Positions 50,637 through 61,655 of a DNA stretch of 64,000 nt are shown here, one piece after another; within the stretch, counting starts at the first letter, position 1, and each line of letters begins with the position of its first letter. The position numbers and the translations under genes are program-made. Source of the stretch: Trichomonas vaginalis G3 (Eukaryota; Parabasalia; Trichomonadida; Trichomonadidae); assembly GCF_026262505.1 (NCBI RefSeq), contig NC_067206.1, forward strand, positions 11,551,507 through 11,615,506. Reading direction: 5' to 3'. Under the pieces are notes generated by a model that ran no database searches, had not been told where the DNA came from, and saw nothing but the letters and a program-made list of their open reading frames with translations.

Positions 50637-52790
50637 ATGCCCCCATATAGAATGGATAGAAAGTCTGCTAGAATAAAAGCAGAGTTGCAAAGATATGGTT
50701 GGAGAGTTTCGAAGAATTTTAAATATAGGAAGGGAAGACCCATAAAAGTCTATGACAAACTGGCTGGTCTTCGCTACGAAATGGATTTGGAAACAGCACG
50801 TGCAAATTATCCAAACAGACTAGAGAGGTTAGAAGAAGAACGTCTTATGGACATGCCTTTCGATGTTAGTGAACCTCAAGTTGAAGGACACGACGGCTTT
50901 GCCAGATTCTACTGGAAACATGACGAACAATTGCATCCTTTGAGAAGGAAAAAAGGTAGTGCAGAGGATGGTCATGCTCCCATGGAAAGAACAAGATATG
51001 CATATGAGAAGTATCGTGAAGTTAGAAGTCAAATTACATCTGGTCGAACCTTTACAGTAAACTTTGACGAAGGAAAGAACAAAGAAGGCTTCATGGGTGT
51101 ACTTGCTGCAATTCAAGACGGAAATAAGAAAGGATACAATCTCAGATTGACCATAACAGATTTGGATGGTCACATTTACTATGCAAATGGCAATGAACAA
51201 ACAGCTGCAAAACTTCTTGACGCTTTCAAGACTACAAAGAGAGAACAAATGGTTGACTCCGACTCAGACATTTTGAATGCAATTGAAGGAATTGCAAGTG
51301 TCAAGTTCGAATGGTACCAACCTAACCCTCAAGCAGTCAGACAACATGCTGGATACTTCCCGTTCATAAATAAGTCTGACATTGACTTGACAAGGTATGG
51401 AATTTACAATTCAATTGAAACAATTGTCAATGAACCTTGCATTCTTACATGTCTCAGGAACTCTGGTCTTGTTACAGATGAGAAGATGAAGTATCTTGAG
51501 TCATGTGTGAAGACAAGGTACATTCTCAGAGGTCAATTGGCAAAAATTGCACCGTTGGCAAATGTCAATATCCGAGTCAACATACCTACAGCTAAAGGTT
51601 CTTCACATGACGACTATGTTGTTGAGTTCAATTTACCATGGTTGAAGATTGCAATTGTCCACAACCACTTCATGTTGAACGAAAGTCTTACAAACCCATT
51701 GTTCGGAAAAGGCAAGTGCAACATTGTCAGAGCTGTAAACATTCTTTTCGAGAAAGGTTTGTTGGAACCAATTCCAGATGACAAGCTGACAGAAACTTTT
51801 GTACCAAAAGACGAAACAAACTTTTCACTGTTAGCAAGACCAAAAGTTGTTCCAGACAAAGTTCTAGTACAAAAGAAGTACACAATTCCACAAGGAGTTG
51901 GATTGTTCGGATACCAACCTGAACCAGAAGAACTTCCAATGAGGTTGCAAGAACTTCAAGATGCTATAAACAAACTTCCATTGAGACATCCAATTGACGT
52001 CAAATTGTATTGGAGAGCATCTGAGTTAGGTCAGAAGGTTTTATATGAAACAGGTTGCTTCGACGATGTTTATGAGATAACAGGAGAAGTTTCTCAGAAG
52101 ATAAGAGACTCACTTGAATTTCCACAAACTGGACCAATTGGTTGCGACAAGTTCGACTCAGATGAAAAGATATACTATGTCGACCTTAACGCTGCATACA
52201 TGAGGTTTGTCCAATATATTCCGACTGGAATTCCAAACGAAGATGGTGAGTTCCCGGGAAGGAACTATACAGTTGGAAAAGTCATACAACAACTGTATGA
52301 TATTAGGAAAGCTTCAAACCCCAAACTTGCAATGACACTCAAATTGCTTATGAATTCGACATGGGGATATTCCATTAAGAAACCTCAAGAGATGAAGAGT
52401 AAACATTATGAGAAGGTCGACAACTTTGTTGAAAGGTTTTCTCCTTTTGTTTTGAAGTACGAATTCACTCAAGGTCAAAGTGGCTTAGTAACCACATTAA
52501 AACCTATTGTCGAACATTGGTCTTACCCTCAGTTCGCAAAGGCAGTCCTTGACAACTACAACAAATTCTTCTCCGAAGTCAAATCCAAAGTGAAGGTTTA
52601 CTATGAGAACATTGACGCACTCATGACGAACGAAGAAGGGTACAACAAACTCATTGAAATGGGTTTAGTCGGTGAAAAGATGGGTCAATTCAAATTGGAC
52701 AAAATTTTCACCGAAGTTCATGTCCTCTCCAAGCGTAAGTACTGGGGCATACTTGAAGACGGCACAGAAATAAAACATTGCATGAAATAA
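50637..52790 (+). CDS. Protein-primed-type family B DNA polymerase (717 aa), looks whole
   Basis: The longest frame in the window. The catalytic half has motif A YYVDLNAAYMRF (513-524), motif B KLLMNSTWGYS (569-579), motif C YYENIDALMTN (655-665) and KYWG near the end, in the order of DNA_pol_B_2 enzymes of Polintons and other protein-primed replicons. I recognise no 3'-5' exonuclease motifs in residues 1-350; that region starts basic (RMDRKSARIKAELQRYGWRV) and contains IAIVHNHFMLNE, so it may be a diverged or different N-terminal module. A/T-rich leader TTTTTATAAAAATG precedes the start. It would copy the linear element from its ends. Confidence 0.85.
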   Translation: MPPYRMDRKSARIKAELQRYGWRVSKNFKYRKGRPIKVYDKLAGLRYEMDLETARANYPNRLERLEEERLMDMPFDVSEPQVEGHDGFARFYWKHDEQLHPLRRKKGSAEDGHAPMERTRYAYEKYREVRSQITSGRTFTVNFDEGKNKEGFMGVLAAIQDGNKKGYNLRLTITDLDGHIYYANGNEQTAAKLLDAFKTTKREQMVDSDSDILNAIEGIASVKFEWYQPNPQAVRQHAGYFPFINKSDIDLTRYGIYNSIETIVNEPCILTCLRNSGLVTDEKMKYLESCVKTRYILRGQLAKIAPLANVNIRVNIPTAKGSSHDDYVVEFNLPWLKIAIVHNHFMLNESLTNPLFGKGKCNIVRAVNILFEKGLLEPIPDDKLTETFVPKDETNFSLLARPKVVPDKVLVQKKYTIPQGVGLFGYQPEPEELPMRLQELQDAINKLPLRHPIDVKLYWRASELGQKVLYETGCFDDVYEITGEVSQKIRDSLEFPQTGPIGCDKFDSDEKIYYVDLNAAYMRFVQYIPTGIPNEDGEFPGRNYTVGKVIQQLYDIRKASNPKLAMTLKLLMNSTWGYSIKKPQEMKSKHYEKVDNFVERFSPFVLKYEFTQGQSGLVTTLKPIVEHWSYPQFAKAVLDNYNKFFSEVKSKVKVYYENIDALMTNEEGYNKLIEMGLVGEKMGQFKLDKIFTEVHVLSKRKYWGILEDGTEIKHCMK

Positions 52791-52812
52791 AAAATTTTTA
52801 TTCGAATTTGAA

Positions 52813-53073
52813 TTAAAATGTGGGAATTCTTGGGAACGGGAAAGGCTTATTTACTTGAGGAACAGGTAAAGGTGGTGGAGGTGGAGGTGGTGGCAACCAG
52901 TCCATTTTATATTCCTTCCTAGCTAATTTCCGTTTAATTTCATGGTCGCCCTCGGAGTCTTTGAATCGGACAGGTCGAGTTACACCATTCTTGGTCTCAA
53001 ACTCATATATAACCTGTTTGTCTGTATTTTCATCGACTATGGCACGAGACACAAACATTGACCAAACGGACAA
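52813..53073 (-). CDS. Small Pro-rich protein, copy 3
   Basis: Counterpart of 25,584-25,888 with a different N-terminus. Convergent with the polymerase; AATAAAAAATTTTTATT between them offers polyadenylation words on both strands. Confidence 0.45.
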   Translation of the reverse strand: MSVWSMFVSRAIVDENTDKQVIYEFETKNGVTRPVRFKDSEGDHEIKRKLARKEYKMDWLPPPPPPPPLPVPQVNKPFPFPRIPTF

Positions 53074-53076
53074 AAA

Positions 53077-53286
53077 GTGTCATTTGGCATTAATATGGTC
53101 ACGCAGCCAATCGCATTCGAGCACTTCGAAGAAGCCTTACGTTCCAAGGGAGAGGGTGTCTGGTGCAAGGCAGAGGTCATGAAAACTCTACGAGCAGTAC
53201 ATCCTCAATGCCTGGGAGGACAAATCGTCCTTGGATTGGCAATTCTACCAACTCCTCTGGGACGACCTCCTACGCAACTGGGATAA
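53077..53286 (+). CDS. Small Trp/Leu-rich gene, copy 3
   Basis: Plus-strand frame with MVTQPIAFEHFEEALRSKGE, head-to-head with the Pro-rich gene. The last part of the frame is less protein-like. Counterpart of 25,859-26,090. Confidence 0.3.
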   Translation: MSFGINMVTQPIAFEHFEEALRSKGEGVWCKAEVMKTLRAVHPQCLGGQIVLGLAILPTPLGRPPTQLG

Positions 53287-53406
53287 CGAAAGAGCCCAAT
53301 TCAAAGGTAGGAACTAATTTTGCAAATTACCCTTAATTTAACATACTTATCCAAATAAACACCTAAATTTACTTGGGGTTTCCCCCTAAAATAAAATTTT
53401 TTTACT

Positions 53407-54102
53407 CTAGAACCACTCGAGGTTCTCCTTACGGTTGTTGAGCTTGTCACCGTCAATGTGTCTGACCTTCGTCTTCTTGCCTGGATTTGGAACCCATTGA
53501 ATTGCGACAAGCTTGCCCATGGAGATTGAACCGCGATTCCGAAGGGTTTAAGGTTCAAGTGTCCCAAGTTGTTGAGGACTGGGGTAAGAAACCTTGCCTG
53601 TCGCCTTGTTGCGGATTTGGTATGGGTAGGGTTGGGAAATTTCGTAACCGTCATCGGCAACAAGGGTTGCCCATGTAGCGGCTTCAGGAACTTCTTCGTG
53701 TTCTTCTCTTCTTCCTCTTCTTCCTCTTCTTCCTCGACAATTCCTTCTTCAATTTGGTACTCACGAAGTACGGTGTTGCATGTTCTGTCTTTCCGAGTAC
53801 CTTCCAGATGGCGTCTATCTCTTCGAAGAAACGGTAGATGAGTCTGGCAAGGTCTCGGTTTCTCTCTCGTAATTGCGCAAGGTTTCCGTGAAATCGTTCA
53901 GGCATTTCTCATTGGAAGCTTGGTTCATGAGGACATCGGCTTTGAGATTGGTCATCTCTGTCATAAGACTACTTTGGAGAGTCTTAATGGTGTTTGTCAG
54001 ATGAGCTTTCAATTGGGCAATTTGAATTTGAATTGGGCGCTTGTCTGGCAACCTTGAAAGGACATCTGCCATTGTGTTCGGCTTCGGTGCTTGTTCTGAC
54101 AT
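53407..54102 (-). pseudogene. Coiled-coil protein with acidic run, copy 3
   Basis: The N-terminal 95 residues are open (IQIQIAQLKAHLTNTIKTLQ and following, heptad-like). The Glu-run microsatellite lies near 53,705-53,737. Broken. Confidence 0.5.
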
Positions 54103-54164
54103 CGAAAAATGAAGTGGTTTGAGAATGACGGTTTTACTTCAAAAAGCTTGTTATGACAGTTATG

Positions 54165-54437
54165 TCATACAACAAGTTTAAAATAATATCTTTGTTCTTC
54201 TTCTGAACGTTTGTTGTCTCTTCCGATAAAAGTTTGGAACATGAGAACCAAAAAACGTTTTTTGAGATTGCGGAAGAGTTCAGGCAAACGTTCATATTCC
54301 GGATATGTTGGGAGCAGTTCGAAACATCTGAGCTGACTTTCGGACAAAATTGGGAACAATGTCAACAAATTCATCTTTGGTCGGACTGCTTGAAGGTAAT
54401 CCCTTACATGTAAGTAGCTCTGGTAAAGTCTTCTCAT
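54165..54437 (-). CDS. Small helical protein, copy 3 (90 aa)
   Basis: Longer at the N-terminus than copy 1 (MRRLYQSYLHVRDYLQAVRP); this may be the true start of the family. Confidence 0.5.
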   Translation of the reverse strand: MRRLYQSYLHVRDYLQAVRPKMNLLTLFPILSESQLRCFELLPTYPEYERLPELFRNLKKRFLVLMFQTFIGRDNKRSEEEQRYYFKLVV

Positions 54438-54442
54438 TTCTG

Positions 54443-54721
54443 CTAACTTTTGGAGTATAGCTTCGTAGTTTTAGAAGTTTTAATTTTAATTGTTCTTATT
54501 CCACTCTTGACATCTAAACGGTAACTATCCATGAGGTCAAGAGTAGCTTTGGTAGCTTTAAGTGGAGCTATCTGTTCCTTGACTCCTGCAATTTTGGTTG
54601 CAATTGTGGTTTGAGCTCCTTCAAGTTCGCCGTCTATGTCGTTCTCAACGCCTTCAACCATGGCTTGAAACTCTTCATCGGTCCATTGAGATTGGTGTGG
54701 GACGAATTTAACTTGCTTCAT
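54443..54721 (-). CDS. Small coiled-coil protein, copy 3 (92 aa)
   Basis: Open frame ending in a Lys-rich tail (IKIKTSKTTKLYSKS). The middle EGAQTTIATKIAGVKEQIAP is a long amphipathic helix. Counterpart of 27,194-27,469. Confidence 0.5.
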   Translation of the reverse strand: MKQVKFVPHQSQWTDEEFQAMVEGVENDIDGELEGAQTTIATKIAGVKEQIAPLKATKATLDLMDSYRLDVKSGIRTIKIKTSKTTKLYSKS

Positions 54722-54750
54722 TCAAAAAAATGAAAAAAAAATGTTTTTAC

Positions 54751-55142
54751 TCAAAACGTTAAGGTTGACTGAACTGGTTGGATGTCGCCTTCACAGGTTA
54801 TGTTAGAACGCTGACCCGAGAAGTGAAGGAGAAGAACTGAATTGCCAATTTCATATGGGGTAGGGGGTTCTCCTTGTTTGGTATTTTTATCCAAGGACGT
54901 TTGTTTAGGAACTTAACAAGAGTTTCTCTTTTGGCGTCCTTTATGTCGTCGAAAGGAGTTTTTTCTGGTATTTGAATTGGAATTCCAGTCGAAGTCTCGA
55001 GATTCAAGGCAGCCCTTCCAGAAATAGCGGTGAACTTGACCTTGGGCTTCATTACCCTGCGCAAGTACTGCTTAACAACTTCATTTATCTCTATAAGGTA
55101 AATTGCCTCGTCAAATCCTTCTGGTATTCCGAGTCCTTCCAT
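54751..55142 (-). CDS. Hypothetical protein beside the palindrome array, copy 3
   Basis: Same start context as 27,886 in copy 1. Open over nearly its whole length; its last residues differ from copy 1. Confidence 0.45.
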
Positions 55143-55393
55143 CCGACAGGAAAATATTTTCCCGACAACTGGAAAAAATTTTCCGGACAAAGGGAAAAAA
55201 TTTTCCCGACGACAGGAAGAACTCTTCCAGTTGTCCGTCCGTAAACCATTCAAATTTTCGAAAATTGAGAACTTTTTGGTCGAACTTCAGAAAAAGTTTT
55301 TCCTTCCGACAGAAAAAGTTTTTCCTTCCGACAGAAAAAGTTTTTTTCTTCCGACAGAAAAAGTTTTTTCTTCCGACAGAAAAATATTTTCCA
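55143..55393. promoter_or_regulatory. Phased A/T palindrome array, copy 3
   Basis: Same words and same 22 bp spacing as 27,893-28,133, with only small changes in run length, so the layout is maintained between copies. Confidence 0.65.
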
Positions 55394-55412
55394 TCCCACA
55401 GGACACAAACGA

Positions 55413-55976
55413 ATGTCCGACGTCCCACCAACCGAGTCCATTCCCAAACCAGAGGAACCTAAAGCACCAGCCCCTGCACCTCAGTTCCAGCAAGTACCTC
55501 CGATTTACTACCAATTTCCACCTCAAGGTTACTACCCACCACAAGGCTTCCCGAACTACCCTCCTCAGCCTATGCCTTACTTCCCCAACCCTTGGATGTT
55601 TATGCAAAACCCTGCCCCACAATTCCAATCTCAATCCAAGAGAGACCAAGAGTTCGAAGAAGGTCTGAACCGTTTACGCAAAGAGTATGCTACTACCCCA
55701 ATGGAAGAAGACAGGCTCTCACTCTCTTCCCTCAAATCGACCGATTCGACTCGTACCACAGATTCGGTTCGTGACCGTGAAGACTACCTCAAGCAGTCTG
55801 AGAGACTCTTCATCCTACAACCATTTACAGTTGGAGCTCTCAAGAACATGCGCAATTACGAAGGTCAGACACCAGCTGGAGACCGCAAAACAGACGTACT
55901 CGCAAGAGCCGTCCAGCTCGTCAAAACAAAGACTGAGATAGTCGACTTCATACTTGCAGCTTGCCCTTACAAGTAA
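55413..55976 (+). CDS. Pro/Tyr-rich element protein (187 aa), looks whole
   Basis: Residues 1-75 are Pro, Tyr and Gln rich with PPQGYYPPQGFPNYPPQP repeats, a flexible, possibly self-assembling segment. Residues 80-187 are charged and helical: KRDQEFEEGLNRLRKEYATT, a Ser/Thr-rich stretch, then LFILQPFTVGALKNMRNYEG and a helical end with two Cys-free hydrophobic turns before ACPYK. Could be a virion surface or scaffold protein; not recognised. Confidence 0.6.
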   Translation: MSDVPPTESIPKPEEPKAPAPAPQFQQVPPIYYQFPPQGYYPPQGFPNYPPQPMPYFPNPWMFMQNPAPQFQSQSKRDQEFEEGLNRLRKEYATTPMEEDRLSLSSLKSTDSTRTTDSVRDREDYLKQSERLFILQPFTVGALKNMRNYEGQTPAGDRKTDVLARAVQLVKTKTEIVDFILAACPYK

Positions 55977-56004
55977 AAAAATAAACAATTACGAATTAAA
56001 CTTT

Positions 56005-56205
56005 TTACTCTTTCTTTTCTGAGTTGTTTAGAGCTGGTTTCTCTTGTAGGAACCTTTCGTACTCTTCCATGGTCATGTAATTGCGAATTTGGTACGCAAT
56101 TCCAGGTTCGTTGTTTTTGAACCTTACGTATGTAACGCTTCCATCCTCCTCAGGGAAGTAAGCTGCTAACATCTGACCAAGTTTTCTCGGTGACTCGGAG
56201 CTCAT
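56005..56205 (-). CDS. Small element protein (66 aa), copy 3
   Basis: Differs from 28,746-28,946 by only two residues; looks whole. Confidence 0.55.
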   Translation of the reverse strand: MSSESPRKLGQMLAAYFPEEDGSVTYVRFKNNEPGIAYQIRNYMTMEEYERFLQEKPALNNSEKKE

Positions 56206-56245
56206 AAAAATGTCACTTTTTAAACGTTAAGTTTTTAGTCTTAAT

Positions 56246-56441
56246 TTACCCTTTGTTTACCCTTTGTTTGTCAAGGTAGTATTGGAGTGCAATTTCTCCA
56301 AATTCTCTGTGTCGGAGTTCTTCAGCATTTTCCAAGGTGTACCTGGAGAACTCAAAGAAGTTGTCAAGAAGATACTGCCATGCTGCTCTTCTGAGTTCGT
56401 CGGTATTTTGGAAGTGTTTGCACCTTCGAGTCTTCGGACAT
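56246..56441 (-). CDS. Small helical protein, copy 3
   Basis: Counterpart of 28,987-29,181; the last 60 residues are the same, and the start region differs slightly. Confidence 0.45.
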
Positions 56442-56484
56442 GAAAAAATGACACTTTTTCTATTAAACCGTTTTGGCATTTCTC

Positions 56485-56664
56485 ATGAGTGAGTATAGTT
56501 CTGCCGAACCATTGGAAGAGAAGAAGTACCCTTGCTGGCAAAAGACAAAAATAGTTGCCTTAGTTGTCATTGCAATTGTACTCGTAATTGAATTCATTGT
56601 ACTTCTCTTCACGTACATAAAACTCAGCAATGGTATTTGCTTTAAGAAGCTACCATCTTACTAA
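56485..56664 (+). CDS. Small single-pass membrane protein, copy 3
   Basis: Protein identical to 29,225-29,404; looks whole. Confidence 0.6.
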   Translation: MSEYSSAEPLEEKKYPCWQKTKIVALVVIAIVLVIEFIVLLFTYIKLSNGICFKKLPSY

Positions 56665-56875
56665 GACTAAACACTTAGATTTTTCAAGCTTGACTTTTTA
56701 CAATTTGAATTTTGTTGCTGAATTCAGTAAAAATAATGTTTAGGTGAAGTGGTGAGATCTAACCTCATTTCTACCCTCATTTCTACCCTCTTGAATTTTC
56801 ATGAATTTTCCCGAAATAAAAAATAAAGTTATTTTTATTTTTTTTTATTTTTTTATCCGGAATATAAAGACAGAT

Positions 56876-57700
56876 ATGTCAACAACAGAGAACACAACAA
56901 CAGTTATAGTCCATGAAGCTATAAATGAAGAATACGAGTACATACAGTTTAACAAACAATTGCGTCTAATTCGTTCGGTCAAAGACGATATGTACCAAAT
57001 GCAAAGTATTTTGACTGCATGTTTTGCTCCAGATACTAAACACGCAGACGACTGGTTCAGAAACCAAAGCACACAAGAACTTTTGAGTGAAATTTCTCTA
57101 GACCGAGAATTCTCGGCCTTGCATAAAACACATGAAAATCGTAAAAATTTGCCAATAAATTTAAGAGGATATTATGTACATAGACTTCTTGTAAATGCCG
57201 TAGCAATGTGGGCTTCACCTCGTTATGCTTGGTATATTTACAGACTTCTTGACGAACTTCACAGACAAGAACGTGAAGAGATGGAAAAGAAACTTCATGC
57301 AAAAGATGAAGTCATTGAAGCAAAAGACAAAAGCATTCAGAAAAGAATACCACGTTCGGTACCAAAAGGAAAGGAAAAGAACTATAAGTATATGATTTAT
57401 ACTGAAGAGATGGAAAATGAGGAAGATAAAGATATGGTTATGTTGCATTTAGTCAGAAGAAACAACAAAAGCTTTTACGACCTTGCTAAGATTTACAAAT
57501 CTGACAGAAATTGGTTCTATCGCGAAAACTTACCGATTTCAATGACCCCAAATGAAGATGTGAAACAAATAGTTCAAGATACGTTACCTCAAACACACTA
57601 TGATATTAAAGGTTGTACAATTCTTACCTTCAAAGAAGATTTGCCATTGTTAAAGGAAAAAATAACAGAGTATTTTGACAACTTCAAACAAGTAGAGTAA
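56876..57700 (+). CDS. KilA-N domain protein, copy 3 (274 aa)
   Basis: Looks whole and differs from copy 1 at only a few residues. I chose MSTTENTTTVIVHE as start, as in copy 1; an in-frame ATG 25 codons upstream lies in the A/T-rich leader. Confidence 0.78.
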   Translation: MSTTENTTTVIVHEAINEEYEYIQFNKQLRLIRSVKDDMYQMQSILTACFAPDTKHADDWFRNQSTQELLSEISLDREFSALHKTHENRKNLPINLRGYYVHRLLVNAVAMWASPRYAWYIYRLLDELHRQEREEMEKKLHAKDEVIEAKDKSIQKRIPRSVPKGKEKNYKYMIYTEEMENEEDKDMVMLHLVRRNNKSFYDLAKIYKSDRNWFYRENLPISMTPNEDVKQIVQDTLPQTHYDIKGCTILTFKEDLPLLKEKITEYFDNFKQVE

Positions 57701-57715
57701 ATGAACTCTTTATTT

Positions 57716-58597
57716 TTACGCTTGACTTTTTACAATTTGAACTTTGTTTGCGTAGATATGAATTCTGAAAGAAGTATGAGGGTCTTGTATGACTTTGTAC
57801 TTCTCCATAGTTCATGTCTGTCAAACTTACCTGCCATGGACTCTTTCATAAGTTTCCATGAAATCGTCTTCGGACAATCCGGGAAAAGTATAATGTCAGT
57901 AAGTATTCTTTTAACATCCTTACTTAAACTCTTTGCTGCTGTACACAAATGACAACTGAGATGTTAAAGTGTCTGAGCTTCTTAAGAATTCGACACATGT
58001 CTTGTTCTCTATTCTTTAACAAAGGATGAGAAGCAAATCATCTAAGATAAGAAGACATCTATGAGGGTAGTCTTCCAATCGTAAGATTGCAATTTCTTCG
58101 AAATGTATTCTATCTCTTTCTGTTTGTTTCTGAAGTGTTTCTTCTCTAATATTCTCTGCATTTCCTCATTTGGGTCTTTAAACTTCGAATTTATATACTC
58201 ATTTATAGCATTGTACTTCAAAACTCTTCTTTTGGTACTTCTTTATCCAATCTAACAAACTCAGTATCCTTTATATACATACTAACTTAGACTTCTTTAT
58301 AATATCTTTGAACGAATTGACGGTTTGGTCAAATTGACCAGAAGTCGAACAAATAACAACTAACTCATAGAATGGGTTCTTCTTCTCATCTAGTTCTTGT
58401 TGTTGTGCAGCCATTTTAAGATAAGTGAAAGTCTTACCCGACCCAGGTGGTGCAATTAGACCTGTTATATACCATTCTGAGCAAATAAGAACTTGTCATG
58501 TATAGGCTTTATCTGAGCATTTTCTAACTTCCTCTTGTTCTTGTTTAAAAACATTCTCAAATTTTTTGTCAATGTCAGCAAACTTTTTTTCTAACAT
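57716..58597 (-). pseudogene. Packaging ATPase, copy 3
   Basis: Counterpart of 30,455-31,312; the Walker A region lies near 58,430-58,460. Broken, with a few breaks. Confidence 0.75.
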
Positions 58598-58632
58598 ATT
58601 TTAGAAAAATTAAAATTTTTATCTTTTAGAAA

Positions 58633-59109
58633 ATGTCTAGCGATTTCGCTATCTATATTCGAGACAAGCTTTTCGACAGCAAAACATCTGTCGACCATAA
58701 AATCTTACATAGTGTAAACAAGAAAGGTGAATTTGTTCTAAAGTTCTGTTTCTGGGAATATGACAAGAACCATAAAACATTACAAAGAGCAGTCTTAAAA
58801 TTTGTCAATGACAGACTTGTTGACAGAGATGACGCCGATTGGAAAGATGAAGTCCAACAAAAGTTCTTAGAATGCAAAGAAGACACATGCGCTGTTCTTG
58901 AAGATGAAATAGAAAACAGAATAGATGAGCTATTAAAGGACAAAGAACTTTTACATAAATATGGTTCGGAGAAATTTGACATAACTCCACCAGAGAAGAA
59001 GAAGAGAGAAAAGAAAGAAAAGAAAGAAAAGAAAGTAGAAGAAGAGAAGAAAGTAGAAGAGAAGAAAGAACCTGAACCAGTTCCAGAGAAAAAGAAATTT
59101 GACATGTAA
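58633..59109 (+). CDS. Charged protein with Lys/Glu tail, copy 3 (158 aa)
   Basis: Whole frame ending PEPVPEKKKFDM. The tail is built from KKxEKKEKK-type repeats. Confidence 0.6.
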   Translation: MSSDFAIYIRDKLFDSKTSVDHKILHSVNKKGEFVLKFCFWEYDKNHKTLQRAVLKFVNDRLVDRDDADWKDEVQQKFLECKEDTCAVLEDEIENRIDELLKDKELLHKYGSEKFDITPPEKKKREKKEKKEKKVEEEKKVEEKKEPEPVPEKKKFDM

Positions 59110-59127
59110 AAATAAAATTTTATTTTT
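59108..59127. terminator. Palindromic bidirectional 3' end, copy 3
   Basis: Same perfect 20 bp palindrome as at 31,819-31,838, again overlapping both stop codons. Confidence 0.55.
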
Positions 59128-59545
59128 AGAACATTTCTGGGTCAATGTCAATGTTCTCTTCCTCTTTAGGAGTAAACACTGGCTTAGACTCTAAAATCTT
59201 TTTACCAATTTACCTTGAACTTCAACTATCTTAGACTCATAATATTCATAGTCGTCTGCTTCTCTTTGGTTCATAAGGTATAACAAGTTTGTATGCTTTG
59301 CCTTCTTTAAGGTTTGAGAACCTTCTGTCAAAATTTTCTTTGACTGCTAACAAACCTTCTATGTCTAAGTCTTCAAATTTCGCACCATTTTTAGTCACAA
59401 TAGCAAACTTAACTGGTTCGATGTTCCAAACTTTGCTGAATGAAGACTTTTCAAAATGGTAGAAGTAAACATTCAAATATGTGAATGGGTCTAGTTCTTC
59501 TTTAAGTCCTGACATGTACTTGTTTACTGAGATGAATTTTGCCAT
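59126..59545 (-). pseudogene. Hypothetical beta-rich protein, copy 3
   Basis: Counterpart of the whole frame at 31,837-32,256. Broken near its C-terminal part. Confidence 0.5.
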
Positions 59546-59582
59546 CTTTTCTATCGGATAAAAAAAATATTTTTTTAAAAAT

Positions 59583-60817
59583 TTACTCATAAAAATTTTC
59601 TTTGTATATTACACCATTCTGTACGTCTAAAGACTTTTGACATTTGCCAAGAATGTTCGTTTAGACGCTGTCATATAACCATATTCTTGACAATATTGTT
59701 TATACGAATCGTACAATGACCTTTCATCTAAACACTCAAAGTCAGTTTCATCTATGAACAGTTCATATACACTCTTGTTTGCTTCTAACAATGTTTGTCT
59801 CTCTTCGGTATGTGGAATTTGTCTTGGATTGAACTTAGAAATATCTAATGTCATAAAATATGAGAACAAGTGGTTGTAAAAGTCAGATGTCAAAGTTTCT
59901 GCTAAGTCGTCAAAATATTCTGTATCTTGCATATGAGAATCTGACGTTCTGACAACTACATATCTTCTGTCAGAACTTTCTAACTTCATCGGAACAGCAT
60001 TGTTTGAAACCATAATGAAGTTTGCAACATTTTCACAAACTCTTTGGTCTTTATATTTCTTTCAACAACTCCAACTTTGTCTGTATATAAGACTCTTCAA
60101 AGCATCTGAGTTCAAAACTTTTGTTGTATCTATACTTTGAAGTTCATTGCAAACTATAAGTTTCATATTCTCTATTGAGAGTTAAATTTACGCAGATGTT
60201 TTCTAAGTTTGTCATATTCGGTTCGAATAAGCCCTCTAACAGTTTGCACAAAATATCTGTAAAGAATGCGTTCTTACCAGTTCCTTGTTTTCCAATTATA
60301 ATGAGAGCAGTTTCATTTTTAGCACTTGGATGTTGTAAGATGTTTGCAAACCAACATAAGATATACTCATAGACTCTTTCGTTTCCATTGCATATAATTT
60401 CTTTGACATGGTCTAACCAAGCTTCTATAATATTTTCTTTCCATTCTACTTGTTCATATTTATATCCAGTGAAGATAGAATAGAAGTTTGGAGAAGGTGT
60501 ATAGAACTTTATACCTCGAACTGAAAAATCTTCTAACTTTGACAATAAGATATCCCAAGCATCTAACATCTTCATGCCAACTTGTACAACTTTTATTTTC
60601 TTAAGTTTCTGTCTACATTCTTGTTCAGACACTATTGTTGCTCTTGGTTTGTTAAAGACAACATCCCATTCTTTCATGAACATAACATTCTGGGGCAGAG
60701 TCAACATAAATGACTCAACGTTTCAAATTCTCGACTGCTTTGTTATAGTCTCGAAATGGACACATATTTTCTGAATGCTTGGAAGTCATAAAAATCTGAA
60801 ACATCTATTCTGTACAT
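59583..60817 (-). pseudogene. SF3 helicase, copy 3
   Basis: Counterpart of 32,293-33,527 with the Walker A and motif C segments both visible. Broken, with a few breaks. Confidence 0.78.
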
Positions 60818-60845
60818 TTTTATAAAAATAAAAAAAATATTTTTT

Positions 60846-61526
60846 TTATTCTTGACTTTGTTGTTGCATTTGTTTGCATTTGTTGTTCTTGAGCTATTTG
60901 TTGTTGAAGTTGTTCTTGTAATACAATACTTTCACCAGTTGCATCTTCCAATTCGAAACTTTCTGCCGTCATTGACAAATACATAGGACATAAAAGTTTT
61001 ACAGGAACAAAGTTTTGCGTCAACTAATGTCAACGTTATACTTGCCAAAGTGTTTGAGTTCACTAAGGTTGAAAATTCTGCATTCGAATGAACAATAGGC
61101 AAACCAGCAGAGAAAGTATTGTTTATACGCATAAGTATCTTTTGGTCATAGTAGTTTCTGTCGACATTCGAATAACACTTTGAACCTAAGTTTGAAACAA
61201 TATATAAGATTGGTGTGCTTAATGTCAATGGAATAGACATTCCTTGTATGACACCTTTTCCTGTTATAGGAAACTGTTGGTAGTAAAAACCAGAATAAGT
61301 TTTGTATTATAGCTCATATCGTTTATAGTAAACTCAGTCGGACATCCAAACATAATGAAACCTGCTCTAGTTGCAGCACATGTTACACCCGTCTTAAAGT
61401 ATTAAATAAGTCAACAAAACCTGTTGGTGGTATATCTGAGTAAGTATCTTCAAAGGAGTATTTTTTACCATTCACAACAATAAAGTCTTCTGGTGTCAAA
61501 AGAGCAAAACAGGCTTTAGTCGTCAT
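60846..61526 (-). pseudogene. Candidate minor capsid protein, copy 3
   Basis: Counterpart of the whole frame at 33,556-34,236. Broken, with a few breaks. Confidence 0.48.
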
Positions 61527-61538
61527 TGTGTTTAAAGG

Positions 61539-61645
61539 TTAGTTTACAATACGCGTCCTTGAGGACTTTGTAAGTTTGTTGTTATAGAATTATATGACTC
61601 AGGGTTTTTAGTCGTAATAGTATAAACCATTATATCTTCTGCCAT
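61539..61645 (-). CDS. Very small element protein, copy 3
   Basis: Counterpart of the 34-residue frame at 34,247-34,351, same place and spacing; the C-terminal end is slightly different. Confidence 0.35.
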
Positions 61646-61655
61646 TTATATATAT

